Under the pieces are notes generated by a model, which searched no databases, was not told the origin of the DNA, and saw only the letters and a program-made list of their open reading frames with translations. Both the position numbers and the translations under genes were made by a program. From the NCBI GenBank assembly GCA_015680685.1, contig MNCI01009214.1, positions 3,344 through 67,343 on the forward strand: a stretch of DNA of 64,000 nucleotides, in the 5' to 3' direction. This stretch comes from Gnetum montanum (lineage: Eukaryota > Streptophyta > Gnetopsida > Gnetales > Gnetaceae). Positions 1 to 10,598 of this stretch are shown here, piece after piece. How positions within the stretch are numbered: the first letter of the stretch is position 1; each line of letters opens with the position of its first letter.

Positions 1-494
1 GTGTGATAAGTACGACTTAGTTACGAGCACCCACGGGTGTGTACGGCTAGCTAAGGAATCGGCTGCTTATCACACTTAGGCTAAATAGGTGCCTCAGTAC
101 AACCGCTTCGAGCACTTGTGTTACGTGTGATGATCCCAGTAGCGATTAGCGTTTGGTAAACCACAGTTGCATAGTTCAGGGTGTGTCCGGTAAGTGGGAA
201 CGGATGCTGACGCTAGTTAATTTAGACTTAGGATAGTAGTTAGAGTTAGCTTAGTTTCTCAACCCTTTCCCTGATAGCATAGGAGATAAACTTGAAAATA
301 CCAAAAAAATCACATACCTCAGACTTGCTTAACCATACACCGTGACACTTACAAGCAAGCCTGGGAAGACAATGAATGATTAACCCCAAGTGTTTCTTGT
401 GGCGTTAAGGCATTTAGTCTGCGGAGTTCGACCGGATCGCGCGTGCATGCTCGTATTCGTATGGTTGAGTGTAGGGGTACCTCGCCACTCATCA
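1..494 (+). mobile_element. Family A LTR, 3' portion (copy A1), cut by window edge
   Basis: This is the downstream half of a family A LTR. It matches the LTRs at 24277-25244, 30841-31825 and 57328-58300 from the second copy of their internal repeat (about 24750 in A2) to the terminus. The terminal bases CACTCATCA at 486-494 are the shared LTR end. No tRNA-Asp-like primer site follows, so this is the 3' LTR of an element lying to the left, or a solo LTR. The flanking bases AATAT (495-499) are the candidate target duplication, but its partner lies outside the window. Confidence 0.85.
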
Positions 495-1169
495 AATATG
501 AAACTAAAAGTGCATTTGCATCCAAAAAGGCATTGGGCTCTAATGATATATAATTTTCAAATGGATAAAAACCTAATAAACCACGTAACATAACTGAAGT
601 TTAAATTAGTGTTGGCTTACACCTAAAATGGGTAGAAATACAACATAAATTTGACATATTCCAAATCCACAATTCGAATTAAATATTATAGCATAGCATC
701 AAACTTAACCTAGAATTATAAAATTAACGAAAATATCTAAAATAAGAAAATTAATCATTAGCTATTTCCTCAAAATCCTCCTGATCACAATTAATATAAT
801 CACTTGAAAAATCATAGAAAACCAAGGGAATTAATCATAAGACTAGTAGGGTAAACTAACTAGTAAAACTACTATCTTATGAGTTTAGTTGAAGACATTA
901 CGTAGTAAGATAGTCATGCACATGACATAGCTACAAGCAGATGTTACCTGAACCAAAACAAATACCAAACTGAACAAATAATAATGATAATGACTTCATC
1001 CAACAATTAGTTATAAACTAAAAACTCTACCACTACCCTTAACCAAACCAACAAACAAATCTATTTGCTAATGACAATAAGTCTGAAACCTACATTTTAT
1101 CATATAATTGGTGAGTTTAAAACCCACATAAAATAATTAATGAGTTTGAAACCCACATAATCAAATGGT
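495..1169. other. AT-rich spacer, no gene seen
   Basis: This stretch lies between the A1 LTR end and the 5' end of element G. No open frame of useful length or recognisable domain is visible. One short direct repeat is present: a GAGTTT-AAACCCACATA segment occurs near 1112-1130 and again near 1142-1160. It may be older repeat DNA into which both A1 and G inserted. Confidence 0.5.
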
Positions 1170-1700
1170 TGATGATGAACCCTCTAATTATCTTTTAGTT
1201 TCAATTAAATTGATTTAAATTTTTGTTTTTTACTATGTGCACTTATCAAAGTATACTAATTTCTATGGTGGTATGTGATAAGAATTAATAATCTTTTCAA
1301 AAGTTATGATTTCATAGGATACAAAAATTATGAAAAGAATTGCTAAGATATCAATTCTTTTAGAACTTTCAAGAGACTTCGATGCAAGGGATATCGATTT
1401 TTATTGTAAGCATTGATAGAAATCGAGCTCAATCTTATTGATACCTACAATGAGTGTGGTAAGGATTGATATCATCAAAGTCGTGATGATCTTGAGCCTT
1501 TAGCAGAATAAAGATATTGATCTAGACTACGTTTACAATATGCATCAATAAAACAAGAAGTAGAAACATATCGCGGCCATTATGAAGATCAATAAGTCAA
1601 GATTGCTCTAGCAGTAATATCGATTAACATCGATTCCCGCAATGTCAATTGATATGACTATATAACTACTCTTCCTAAATTAATATGTCATTCCATCAAG

Positions 1701-1708
1701 TATAAAAG
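1701..1708 (+). promoter_or_regulatory. TATA box of element G 5' LTR
   Basis: TATAAAAG follows the palindrome-rich first 500 bp of the LTR. It is conserved at 36196-36202 in the 3' LTR (TATAAAA). It is the likely core promoter for the genomic RNA, at the U3/R boundary. Confidence 0.6.
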
Positions 1709-2092
1709 GGACCTTCTTACTCAAAGGAAGTGTAACAATTCATATCCCAAGAGAACCCAAGTGATTTTGAGATAATTCCCTATTTCTTAATAAGTGTGAA
1801 AGGAGCTAGTTGAACCTTATGATAATTGTCAGTTATTAGAGTCCATTGGTAGACTGTTGAGGTCTTTGCACTATAAAGATAATGAGCTAGAATCACAAAA
1901 TGGGTGATATCTCCCTTATGATCTTTAAAATTTACATTTTGTATTTAATGCTTCATATTGATTAACTCCTTGAATTTGAATCTTGAAGTTAAGTTAGAAG
2001 CTAGGATGAGAATTTGTGATTTAACTTATGAGTGATAGTCATATGTGTGGGATTTAATTAGAATTAAGTTTATAATTTTTTTGTCTTGATGA

Positions 2093-2097
2093 TCTCT
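2093..2097. repeat. Target site duplication of element D, left copy
   Basis: TCTCT here is repeated at 12180-12184 on the other side of D. The undisturbed G 3' LTR reads GATGATATCTTTGAC at the same place, which matches the two flanks joined through a single copy, with one base difference. Confidence 0.7.
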
Positions 2098-3684
2098 ATA
2101 GCGATCGAAAACTTCAACGACTGGAATGCCAAGGGGTCCACAGGTGCATAGTCCTAACCCCAAATTTGCACAAGGGCCTACTGGAGGCAGAGACAGGGTG
2201 CCTTGAATAGTCTTGTTGATTGAATAGGAACTTTACCAGATGCAACTGGGGTACTGGGAGCAACCAAGGTGTAGTGTGGTTAGCAGTGATGCTGAGGTGC
2301 AATGATGGTAAGTGTTTGAGCGGTGTTAACAGTGTTGGTGGGTGTGAGCGTAGTCAAAGGGTTTAAGTGAAAAATAAAGGTAGTCCACATGTGGGGATTA
2401 TTGCCCAAGCTCGTCTATGCATGAAAATAGAAGAAAATGCAAGTAAAATGTAGAAAATGCAAGTAAAATGCTAAAAATGCCATAAAGAGAGAGAGAGAGA
2501 GAATGGAACACCACCCCAAATGAGGTTGAGCATAGTGACTCCAAAAGGGATGAGAAGGTACATGGTGTACAATAGGCATAGTGGACAATGTAGTCATAGT
2601 CTCAGGGATTTTTGGCTATGAAGATTGATATTCTGCCATGGTATCTATGCTTGCCAGGTTGGCCACCATGGTGTGTAGTGGTTTGCAGTGGTTCGATGGA
2701 CTAGGTGATATGCAATTTTTTCCTCTTCAGTTTGTAGGAATGCCCTTGATTTGTCAATGCTTTGATTTTGCCTCAAATTTTCTCTTGCCCGATGCTCAAA
2801 TTTTCCAACATGCTTTAATTTTGCCAACCTCTCAAATATGCCAACCCCAAAACCATTGAGGGAAGAGGTATTTATAGGGCTAGGTTTAGCATGAAATGCA
2901 AAGTGATTGTGATGTGGTAGAGGGAATGGTTGGGACTATGCTATCACTCAACTATGCTCTCCACTAGGGCTAGTGGTGTTGTGTTTTGCTGTGCTTTGTT
3001 GGACTTTGTGAGACTGCAAGACTATGACTATGCTACCAAGTGCATGTATATGTGTCGAGAGGACCATAATGTAATTGAAAACATGCAACTTTGGAGACTA
3101 CGCTATGGGACTATGCTCTCCACCATCTTGTGTGGGGTTGAGCATAGTTACAATTTTGGGAACGAAAGAGAATACAAAAAAGATGCATTTTGCTAACTAC
3201 GCTTGCTAGAGGTGAGTTGGAGTTGAGCTAAATGCTAGTGCTACGTTGTGGAGGCCTTTGGAGGCTATTCTGATTAACTATGCTCTAGACTGGGGGAGAG
3301 TGTACTTCCACACTTAGAGAAATTTTTACAAAAAATGGCTATGTGCTAACTATGCTCTCCACAAGAGGCTAACTACACTCCCAACTAGGGGTGAGTGTAG
3401 TCCCAACACTTAGAAAATTTTGTAGTGGCTAGCTTGATACTTACAAAAAATTCCAAAATTGGCCTTTGTGTTAACTATGCTTAACTACACTCTAGGGCAG
3501 TGGAGAGCGTAGTCTCAACACTTAGAAAATTTTGTAGTAGTTGGCTTGATAGTTAGAAAAAATTGCAAAACTAGCCTTTATGTTGACTACATTTGACTAC
3601 CCTCTAGGGCAGTGGAGAGTATGGTTTTACCACTTAAAAAATTTTGCATCCAGGATATTGAAGTCCAAATTTGGTGGTGTTTCA
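2098..3684 (-). repeat. Element D 3' LTR (left copy)
   Basis: It aligns with 10599-12179 over its full length. On the minus strand it begins TGAAACACC. It contains tandem units of about 112 bp with starts near 3407, 3519 and 3631, each opening with CACTTAGAAAA-like sequence. It also has many copies of the dyad GACTATGCTCTCCAC and its reverse complement. A minus-strand TATAAATA box lies at 2869-2876. Confidence 0.85.
2869..2876 (-). promoter_or_regulatory. TATA box in element D LTR
   Basis: TATAAATA on the minus strand, about 810 bp into the LTR. The matching position in the right LTR (about 11365-11372) reads CATAAATA. It probably marks the U3/R promoter of D. Confidence 0.5.
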
Positions 3685-4624
3685 TTGGCCCCTCTTTGTT
3701 GATGTCTAGAGGAGTGGCCTAAGAGATGTTGATAAAGAACGATAAAACGCCATAGCAGACCTAGCATTAACATCACTCGTCAGCACCTGATCGAATGTCA
3801 TTGCACCATGATAAAGAGTGCTATGGATAGTGATATGCTGGGGGTAAAGGGTGTAGGTAATGTGCTAGGAATAAAAGGGGAGATGAAATGCAAATAGGAT
3901 GTCACGATGCAAGATGTAGAGTCAACACGATTGACGGTGACTATGGCACTAGGGTGGCTTACCCCTAAAACGTTGACCTCTCATTGAAGTGCTCATGAGA
4001 GAGTTAGTGTGGATTTAGGGCTGGGCTAGTTACAAAATTGCAGTGTTGTTGGGTTGCCTGGGGACATGCCACCACCATTTTTTTTGCTACAGGGTGAACC
4101 TATGTTGGGTTTTGCACATTGCTAAATGTAAATTGTGAGTTGCTTGCCATCAAGTGGGTTGCATGCCATAATATGGACTTTTCTTTGATGTTTGTGAAAC
4201 CATGCCACATCTATAGGATAGGTGTTTCCTCCCCGAAATGACTTGTGTTACATCCACCTGGGCTTTGACCAGCCAATAGAAGCTCCCCTCGGGATGACTT
4301 GTATTACATCCACATTAGGTTCTATGATTTGACTTGAAGGGAGTGCCCTATAGTCATAGTGCATATGCATCAAAGGGGTTTGCAATCTTGACTATGTAGG
4401 GGAATGCAAGAGTATTGGGACATAAGGGTAGATGTAGGTAGGCTATAGCAGGGTAATAGGGATGTGCACTCTTGAGAGGCTTAACTAGTCCAATCATGCA
4501 CATTAAAGTAATGTGGTGACTTGTTGCTATGATGAGATGCCTCTTTGCATGATTGCCTAGGGCTTCATCTTGCAAACATAACTATGAGAAGACAAGGAAA
4601 ACACACAACAAAAAATGCAAATAA

Positions 4625-4880
4625 AATGCTAGGGGTGAAGATGTTGTGAGTGCTCCAAAGGTTGCACCAGTTGCAAGTGTTCAAAAAGCCAGTAAAATGC
4701 TAGGGGACTATGATGTTGCAAGTGCTTCAAAGGTTGCACCAATGGCAAGTGTTAAAAAAAATAGAAAAATGGTAGGGAGTGATGATGCTGCAAGTGCTCC
4801 AAAGGCTGTACCATTGGCAAGTGTTCAAAAAAATTGGCAAAATGGCAAGGGACGATGATGTTGCAAGTGCTCTAAAGGCC
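4625..4880 (+). repeat. Tandem repeat of about 84 bp, open in one frame
   Basis: About three units of 84 bp carry GCAAGTGCTCCAAAGG-like and GCAAGTGTTCAAAAA-like segments. Because 84 is divisible by three, the plus strand stays open from 4625 to 4858 and reads a 28-residue repeat with ASAPKVAP and VASVQK motifs. The frame is antisense to the D gag-protease. It may simply be open because the repeat lacks stops; I do not claim a protein. Confidence 0.6.
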
Positions 4881-5029
4881 ATCTAGTTGCAAGTGCTTGA
4901 TTTTGGGACTATAGTATCCCCACCCGCATGGTGTAGAAAAGAGGGGGAATGGAGTTAGAATTATTCCTTATTCACTTGCTTGTAGGACTATGCATGGTTG
5001 ACTACAAACCTAGTTTAAAGTTTTGGTAG

Positions 5030-5420
5030 ACCATGGTGTGCTAGTTTATAGTCATAGTGGACTGCTGTGTGCTAGTTTAACGTTGTAGTGAATGTATGCT
5101 ATGCCAATTTACTATCATAGTGGACGTATGTTATGCCAGTTTAATGTCATGATCCAAGGATGAGTTGTACCAATTTAGAGTTGTGGTGGATGAGCTACTG
5201 TGCTAGTTTAACATCATAGTAGATGTGCTATGCCAGTTTAACATCGTAGCAAATGAGTGCTGTGCCAATTTAGCATCATAGTGAACATGTGCTCTGCTAG
5301 TTTAACATCATGGTGAATGTATGGTGTGGGTGCTAGTTTAATGTCATAGCGGATGAATGTTGTGCCAATTTAGCATCATAGCAAATGTGTGTTGTGTCAG
5401 TTTAATGTCATAGTAGATGA
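5030..5420. repeat. Tandem array I in element D tail
   Basis: Degenerate units of roughly 35-40 bp are built on AGTTTAACATCATAG followed by a TGTGCTATGCC-like linker. About ten units are visible. The core AGTTTAA is shared with array II downstream. Confidence 0.75.
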
Positions 5421-5639
5421 AATATTTACCTTGTTGGATTGATGTGTTGTGTTGCATGCTAGACATGCTTGTGCATAGTCATCTTGTGTTCCTACAAATC
5501 TTACAAAATCAACTAGAAAAACATCAAGTAGCACTTTTTTTTAGTGAAGTTAATGTTCACAAATGAAGGGAAAGCAATGCAATGCAATTCACCTAAGTAT
5601 GCACGTAGGCTATTAAGGAAGGTAAGCATGTTTGTGCTA

Positions 5640-6220
5640 GTTTTAGGCCTTGATAGGCCATAGGCATGCTAGTTTTTTTTATCTTAGCGTATTGCAGGGA
5701 TAGAATTAAATGCAATAGTTTTAGGCCATTTTAGGTTGCAATGGTAGTTTAAGGCCATTTTGGGCCCTAGAGGTAGTTTAAGGCCATTCTAGGCCTTGTG
5801 TTGCCAGTTTAAGGCCATGGCGGGCTGTCACGTTGCTAGTTTAAGGCCATGGCGAGCCATCACATTGCTAGTTTAAGGCCATGGTAGGTCACAATGTTGC
5901 CAGTTTAAGGCCTTGACAAGCCATGTGTTGCTAGTTTAAGGCCATGCTAGGCCGTGCGTTGCCAGTTTAAGGCCATAGTGGGTTGCATATTGCTAGTTTA
6001 AGGCCATAGTGGGCTGATGCTAGTTTTTAGTCATTTCAGGCCATGACGATAGTTTTAGGCTGTTCCAAGCTATTACGGTAGTTTAAGGCCATTTTAGGCC
6101 CTGGAAATAGTTTAAGAAGGATAGTTTAAGGCCATTTTGGGCCACTGTAAGGGGATTTGAGAATGGTAGTTTTAGGCCATTCATGGTTGTGTGTTGCCAG
6201 TTTAAGACCATGGTGGGCCA
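5640..6220. repeat. Tandem array II (AGTTTAAGGCCAT units) in element D tail
   Basis: About fifteen degenerate units of roughly 30-37 bp. The core is AGTTTAAGGCCAT, followed by a variable GG-GGCC portion, so each unit contains one or two GGCC palindromes. Examples are clear from 5740 to 6010. Such arrays near the 3' LTR are known in Tat/Ogre-type elements; the assignment here is by analogy. Confidence 0.8.
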
Positions 6221-6726
6221 TCTATTCCTACGTCTTATTTTTGTAATTTTAGCTTTTATGATTTTTATGCATTTTGATGTTTTTTATGCATGAAAGAAAA
6301 TGCATTAACACAAAAATGGTAGAAATGTAGACTAAGCTATTGAATGTGTAGGCAATGCAGATGGTAAGCTAAGCAATTAAACTAAATGCAAACAATATGC
6401 TGTAGTAGTAATGCAATGCAAGTGGGGAGTAGGATGTAGGGTGTGGAGAGGAAAATAGTGGATAGGTTCCTAGCATGATTTTGGACTATGGGGGCACCTT
6501 AGTCACGTAATTACTTCCTAATCCAGTGTGGGTTAGGGGGCATGTAGGGCCTAGATTGCACTATTCGATAGTCTTCTTGACCCTTACTTGCTACATTGAA
6601 GGGAAATTCTTCCCATAGGGCATCCTCCAAGAGATCAATGGCTTCTACCACCTCTTCGGGTGCATCAACCTTATGTGTTTCATTGTCTACTGAAGGTGTG
6701 TCATCAGGGAATTTTACTTTCAACCC

Positions 6727-7110
6727 TTACTCCATGTCTACATTATTGATAGTTTGAGAAGTAGTGTTATCACCATGGATGATAACTTCACCACCTTTAT
6801 ACAGAATGTGGATTTCCTGATGAATCAGAAAGGAGATAGCTCGTAATTGGACCAACCAAGGCCTACCCAAGATTAAGTTGAAGCATAGCATCTCCTCTAT
6901 GATGATGAATTTGGCAATGGTGGGAAATTTCTCCCTTTCTATGAAGGCTATTATGATAGTACCCTTAACAATGACATGCAACCTACTAAAGGACTTTAGG
7001 CATGTGATTTTTGTTGGCTTGATTTGGTCCATGAGACCTAAATTATCAATGACAGTGTATGGGATAACATTTGTTGCTTCCCCATCATCGACGTGCACCC
7101 TCTAAATCTT
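6727..7110 (-). CDS. Retropepsin-like protease segment of element D (longest open part)
   Basis: This 123-residue open stretch covers most of the aspartic protease. VHVDDGEATNVIP near its start aligns with the plant Ty3/gypsy pattern D-G-G-x-x-N-I-x-P. About 75 residues later LILGRPWL marks the C-terminal half of the fold. The protease would act as a dimer to cut the gag polyprotein. A stop precedes it directly and another follows, so it is not an independent gene. The hydrophobic spacing is well preserved. Confidence 0.65.
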
Positions 7111-9709
7111 GCATTGTCCAACATAGATGGTGATAAACATAGGGGCTATTATAACCTCACCCTTATCTTGTTTGATCTTAATTGCCTCATCACAAAATGT
7201 GAGGGGTGTGGAGCTCAATTCCTATGATGTAGGAGGCAACATCATAGCATGGATGGAATTCTCATCTGTTGGGATGTCCTTCATGATAGGAATGGAGGTC
7301 AGTGTTTGCACTAACACTTCATAGTGGGTATATGAGGTCATGATTAGGTCATAGAGGCTCAACATTATGTTTTTCTTCTTTAGCACTTGCTTAGCCTAAG
7401 CCAGTGGATCTACAATGTCTTTGCCATTGACCGTTTTCTTGGCCTTAACCAACTTCATGCAACCTAAGAGATGGATCTCTCGTAGAGTGGACTTGAGCTT
7501 GGTTTGCTTGTCCTATTTGGGGGCTTCAGTGCTTGATTATGATTTGTTGGTTGTGGCCTTTTCAGTTGCTTTGGCCATAGGGATTGCAGAGATAGGGACC
7601 AGCTTCGGTGGACCAAGCACACTTTGATCTTGTTGTTGCCTAGCCATTCTATCTATGAGGCATTTGTTGGGCCTTTTGCATTGGCATCTAGTGGATCTAC
7701 CCATGTTTATTGTAGGGTTGGCCCTTGGATGAGAAGGGGTTGATGTGTTTCCATTTGCTAGGCTTTGGGTAGGTGAGGGGCCAACACATTATGGCATCCT
7801 AAAGACAAACAATGGCTAAGCACTTGTTGTTGAGACATGCTATGGGACCTAGATCATGAAGGGTGTTGTGGGTGCTCAAGGTGATGTTCTAATAGTGAAG
7901 GCACACCTTGAACTCATGGAGGTTGAGGGAACCCTTACACTATTGGAAGTCACTCAGACCATAAAAGGTTGTTGCATCGGTTCTGACTTGCCACCCACAC
8001 TAATGGTGTTTATGACATAGCCAGTGCCATCTGTGTTTAGAGGATCATTGTACACTCTCATGGATTGGTTTTGGGGCCTAACTAGATTTGCCATGTCAAG
8101 CACTAGTTCACCCCTATCTATCATCCTTTTTTAGATTGTCTTGTAAAGCTCAACAGAAGTCTGTGCTATGATCAAATAACTGGTGGTAATGACAAAATTT
8201 TTCCAGCCTAAAGTGCTATGGGACCAGGGGCTCATTTGGTGCTATTAAGAGGCATTCTTTAGTAGCTCGTAGTACTTATCATGCCTTTTGTGGGCATCAT
8301 CAAACATTTGCTTATGTTGGATGCACCTAGCTTTCAATAGTTGATCCAATAGCTTTAAGGATTTTAGTGGTAACAGGGTATACTTTGAGCAATCCCTGTG
8401 CTCAAAGTTGTACCTTTAGCTAACTTGTGTCATGGCCACTGTATATGTGGATAGGTTGGTTGCCTGGGCACCAGAGTTGGTAGCTTTGTGTTACGGGGCT
8501 TTAGGCTACCTAGTCATCAACCCTTGGTTGGTTGCTTTAGTGTGTGTGGCTATTGTTGCCACTATTGCATTTTTCTTTCTTGCATGCTAGTTTTTGTAGG
8601 CCACATAGGCTTGGTCCTTGCTAGCTTGCACTATGTCTTCTATGCTCTTAGTTTGGGCAAAGGCCTTGGTTAGGAATTGTGGGCGTAAGTAGTACAGTTT
8701 TGACTTGATGAAGTTGTTAACTATGTCCTTGAAGATAGCTAAGAGGTATGCCTCAGCTATCAGCTCTTGTATTTCATTTAATGAGGCACTTCAATGTTGG
8801 ATGAACTTTTGCAGAGGCTCTAGATCACCCTACTTGATTTGTATCAATTTGTCTAGAGTGGTTTCAGGCTTCAAGTTGTACTTGAAGTGTGTCACAAAAT
8901 GGCTTAAGAGGTCTTCTAGAGAGGAAATAGAATCTCTAGGCAGTGCTCAGTATTAGTCTAATGCTTTGCTAGTTAGTGACACGGTAAACACACACATGAT
9001 GGCATGTGGCCAAGCTTGTAGCAATAGGCACTTGAACTTAAATGTAATTAGATGCATGTTGGGGTTCCCTTCATGATTGTACTTGGTAAGTTAAGGTAGT
9101 AGGACCCCAGTTGGCAGAGTTAGGGATGGGACTATAGGACTTATAGGGTCATCCTAGTAGAAGTTCACCACCTTGACAATTTCGGAGGAAGCGGCTTTGA
9201 GTCACCTCACCTCCTCTGTCAAACTTTGGATTAGCTAGAATGCTTGATCCAAGTTTTGAGATGTGCTAGCTAGTTGTGTTGGATGTGCTATCTACTGTGT
9301 TAGTTGTATGGCCCAGGGTTGGATTGTTAGTTGTGGAGCCATGTGATGTAGTTGATGCATTGGTTGTGCTATGGACACGGTGACTGAGGCAAGCCACACA
9401 CATGTGGATTGGACTGACAACAAGGGTGCCAACAAAATAGGGAGGACATCGGATGCCTAGCACATTTGGGGCTTAGAGATGGGTCCTACATGAATGTAGG
9501 GTTGGGCTAACATGATTGTTGCTAGCAAAGATGGCTGGGCAAGTTGAGATGATGCCATGAAGTGCAAGTAAAATGGAGCTATTGCATCATATTACATGTA
9601 TTGTGTTTGATGAGTTGCCACTATAGGCATCAACCTAAGCCTAATAGACTGGGAAGGTGATGCCAATCTTATAACCATCTTAGGGAGGATGGGTGAATTG
9701 AACTAGGCG

Positions 9710-9751
9710 GGGGGAGGGGGGGGGGGGGGGGGGGGGTGGGGGGGGGGGGCT
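9710..9751. repeat. Interrupted poly-G (plus strand) homopolymer
   Basis: A run of G with a few interruptions. On the minus strand it is poly-C and encodes the proline tract of the D gag. Its length in the assembly may be unreliable. Confidence 0.85.
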
Positions 9752-10311
9752 GAACTGGGGAGTGGTTGTTGGAAGACAATGTGGAAGGGGCTATCATGTT
9801 TGAAGCGAGCTTCGAACTCATCTTCTTACTCCTATAGGAATTCCTCATAATCAGTTCCCACATCATGCTCACTTTCTTGGATGAGTTGGGATAACAACTG
9901 GTGGTGGAGCTTTGTTAGTGGGATGATGTCAAATGAGGAAGGAATATACTCCTATCCATCCCTATGGATCAATTTAAAGTTCTATTTTGCCTCCATGTCA
10001 AGGCAATCTATAGGCAATCCTACTTGGATCTTTGCACATATGAAGTTGTATTGTTCACTATTGAGTGTAGCATACTCTAGGTCTTGTCCATGTAGCCTAA
10101 GGAATTGCCTCGGTCTTGACATCACCAACCTAGGGTTATTACTCCTAGCCTCTTGTTGGATGGTAAAGGTGTCAAGTACATTTGACACTGATGTCAAAGC
10201 TTGATCTGGATTCATGATTGTAGATTGAGTTGTGAAAGGGAAAGCCATACGTTGCTGGTTGTGGAGTACTGTGGATGACACTAAAACTGACTCCATTTTA
10301 GCTAATACCAC

Positions 10312-10598
10312 TAACTATGCTAACTATGCTTTCTACACTGAGAGCTGACTATTCTCTCCATGGACTACACTCTTTACGTTGAGAGTTAACTATGCTCTCT
10401 AGATTGAGAGAACAAAGACTTAGGAAAATAGTGGAGAGAAGTGTGATTTGGGTTGCTATGCAGGGTGCTAGGGGGACTGACTATGGGGTCCAATCCACAC
10501 CGATGGGTTGATAGAAAACTACGATGTAGAGAGCACACAAGACAACCAAAAAAAAGTTTGAAAAAGTGGTTTGGCCCTTCTTCTAGCACCAAAAAACT
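10312..10598 (-). other. Element D 5' leader and primer-site-like motif
   Basis: On the minus strand, TTTTTTGGTGCTAG followed by AAGAAGGGCC lies at about 10571-10596, directly after the 5' LTR, where the primer-binding site must be. The same motif is found in E at 42491-42515 and 56687-56710. It does not match the tRNA-Asp site used by G, A and B beyond the first few bases. More copies of the GACTATGCTCTC dyad lie at 10315-10400. Confidence 0.55.

Larger units (their letters stand above)
1170..2097 (+). repeat. Element G 5' LTR, first part
   Basis: It aligns with 35664-36600 from TGATGAACC onward through the TATA region. It carries several ATCGAT and GATATC-type motifs between about 1340 and 1660 (for example near 1352, 1389, 1467, 1618 and 1630). 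Element D interrupts it at 2097, and the remainder resumes at 12185. The uninterrupted sequence in the 3' LTR (about 36580-36600) serves as the empty-site reference. Confidence 0.85.
3685..6510 (-). other. Element D noncoding tail between protease ORF and 3' LTR
   Basis: This is 2.8 kb downstream of the D coding frame. Going from its 3' end toward the coding region it has the polypurine tract at 3685-3697, a plain region to about 4620, the 84-bp repeat at 4625-4880, array I at about 5030-5420 and array II at about 5640-6220. No retroelement domain is readable on either strand. Confidence 0.6.
6511..10311 (-). pseudogene. Element D gag-protease polyprotein, decayed
   Basis: One reading frame on the minus strand runs from about 10311 to 6511 (roughly 1260 codons) with many stops. 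The N-terminal part is open from 10311 to 9982. A proline-rich tract lies at about 9710-9755. The gag core at about 9080-8600 reads as a retrotransposon gag domain (LTKYN, then a SISSLEDLLSHF motif, then a helix-rich stretch). The protease at about 7110-6800 has VDDG as the active-site-like motif and LILGRPWL as the flap-side motif; most plant elements have D-S/T-G or D-G-G here. A tail with acidic residues runs to 6511 after one stop at 6727. It would make capsid and the maturation protease. It is homologous to the gag and protease pieces of element E. Confidence 0.7.

Noticed and set aside
390-593. Overlapping open frames on both strands at the end of the A1 LTR
   Set aside because: They lie in the U5 end of a retrotransposon LTR and change frame between LTR copies.
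5030-6220. Regularly spaced repeats considered as a CRISPR array
   Set aside because: The units are degenerate, contiguous and of variable length without unique spacers, and lie inside a plant LTR retrotransposon.
6878-7627. Plus-strand open frames at 6878-7105, 7127-7324 and 7415-7627
   Set aside because: They are antisense shadows of the element D gag-protease, which is readable on the minus strand with protease motifs.
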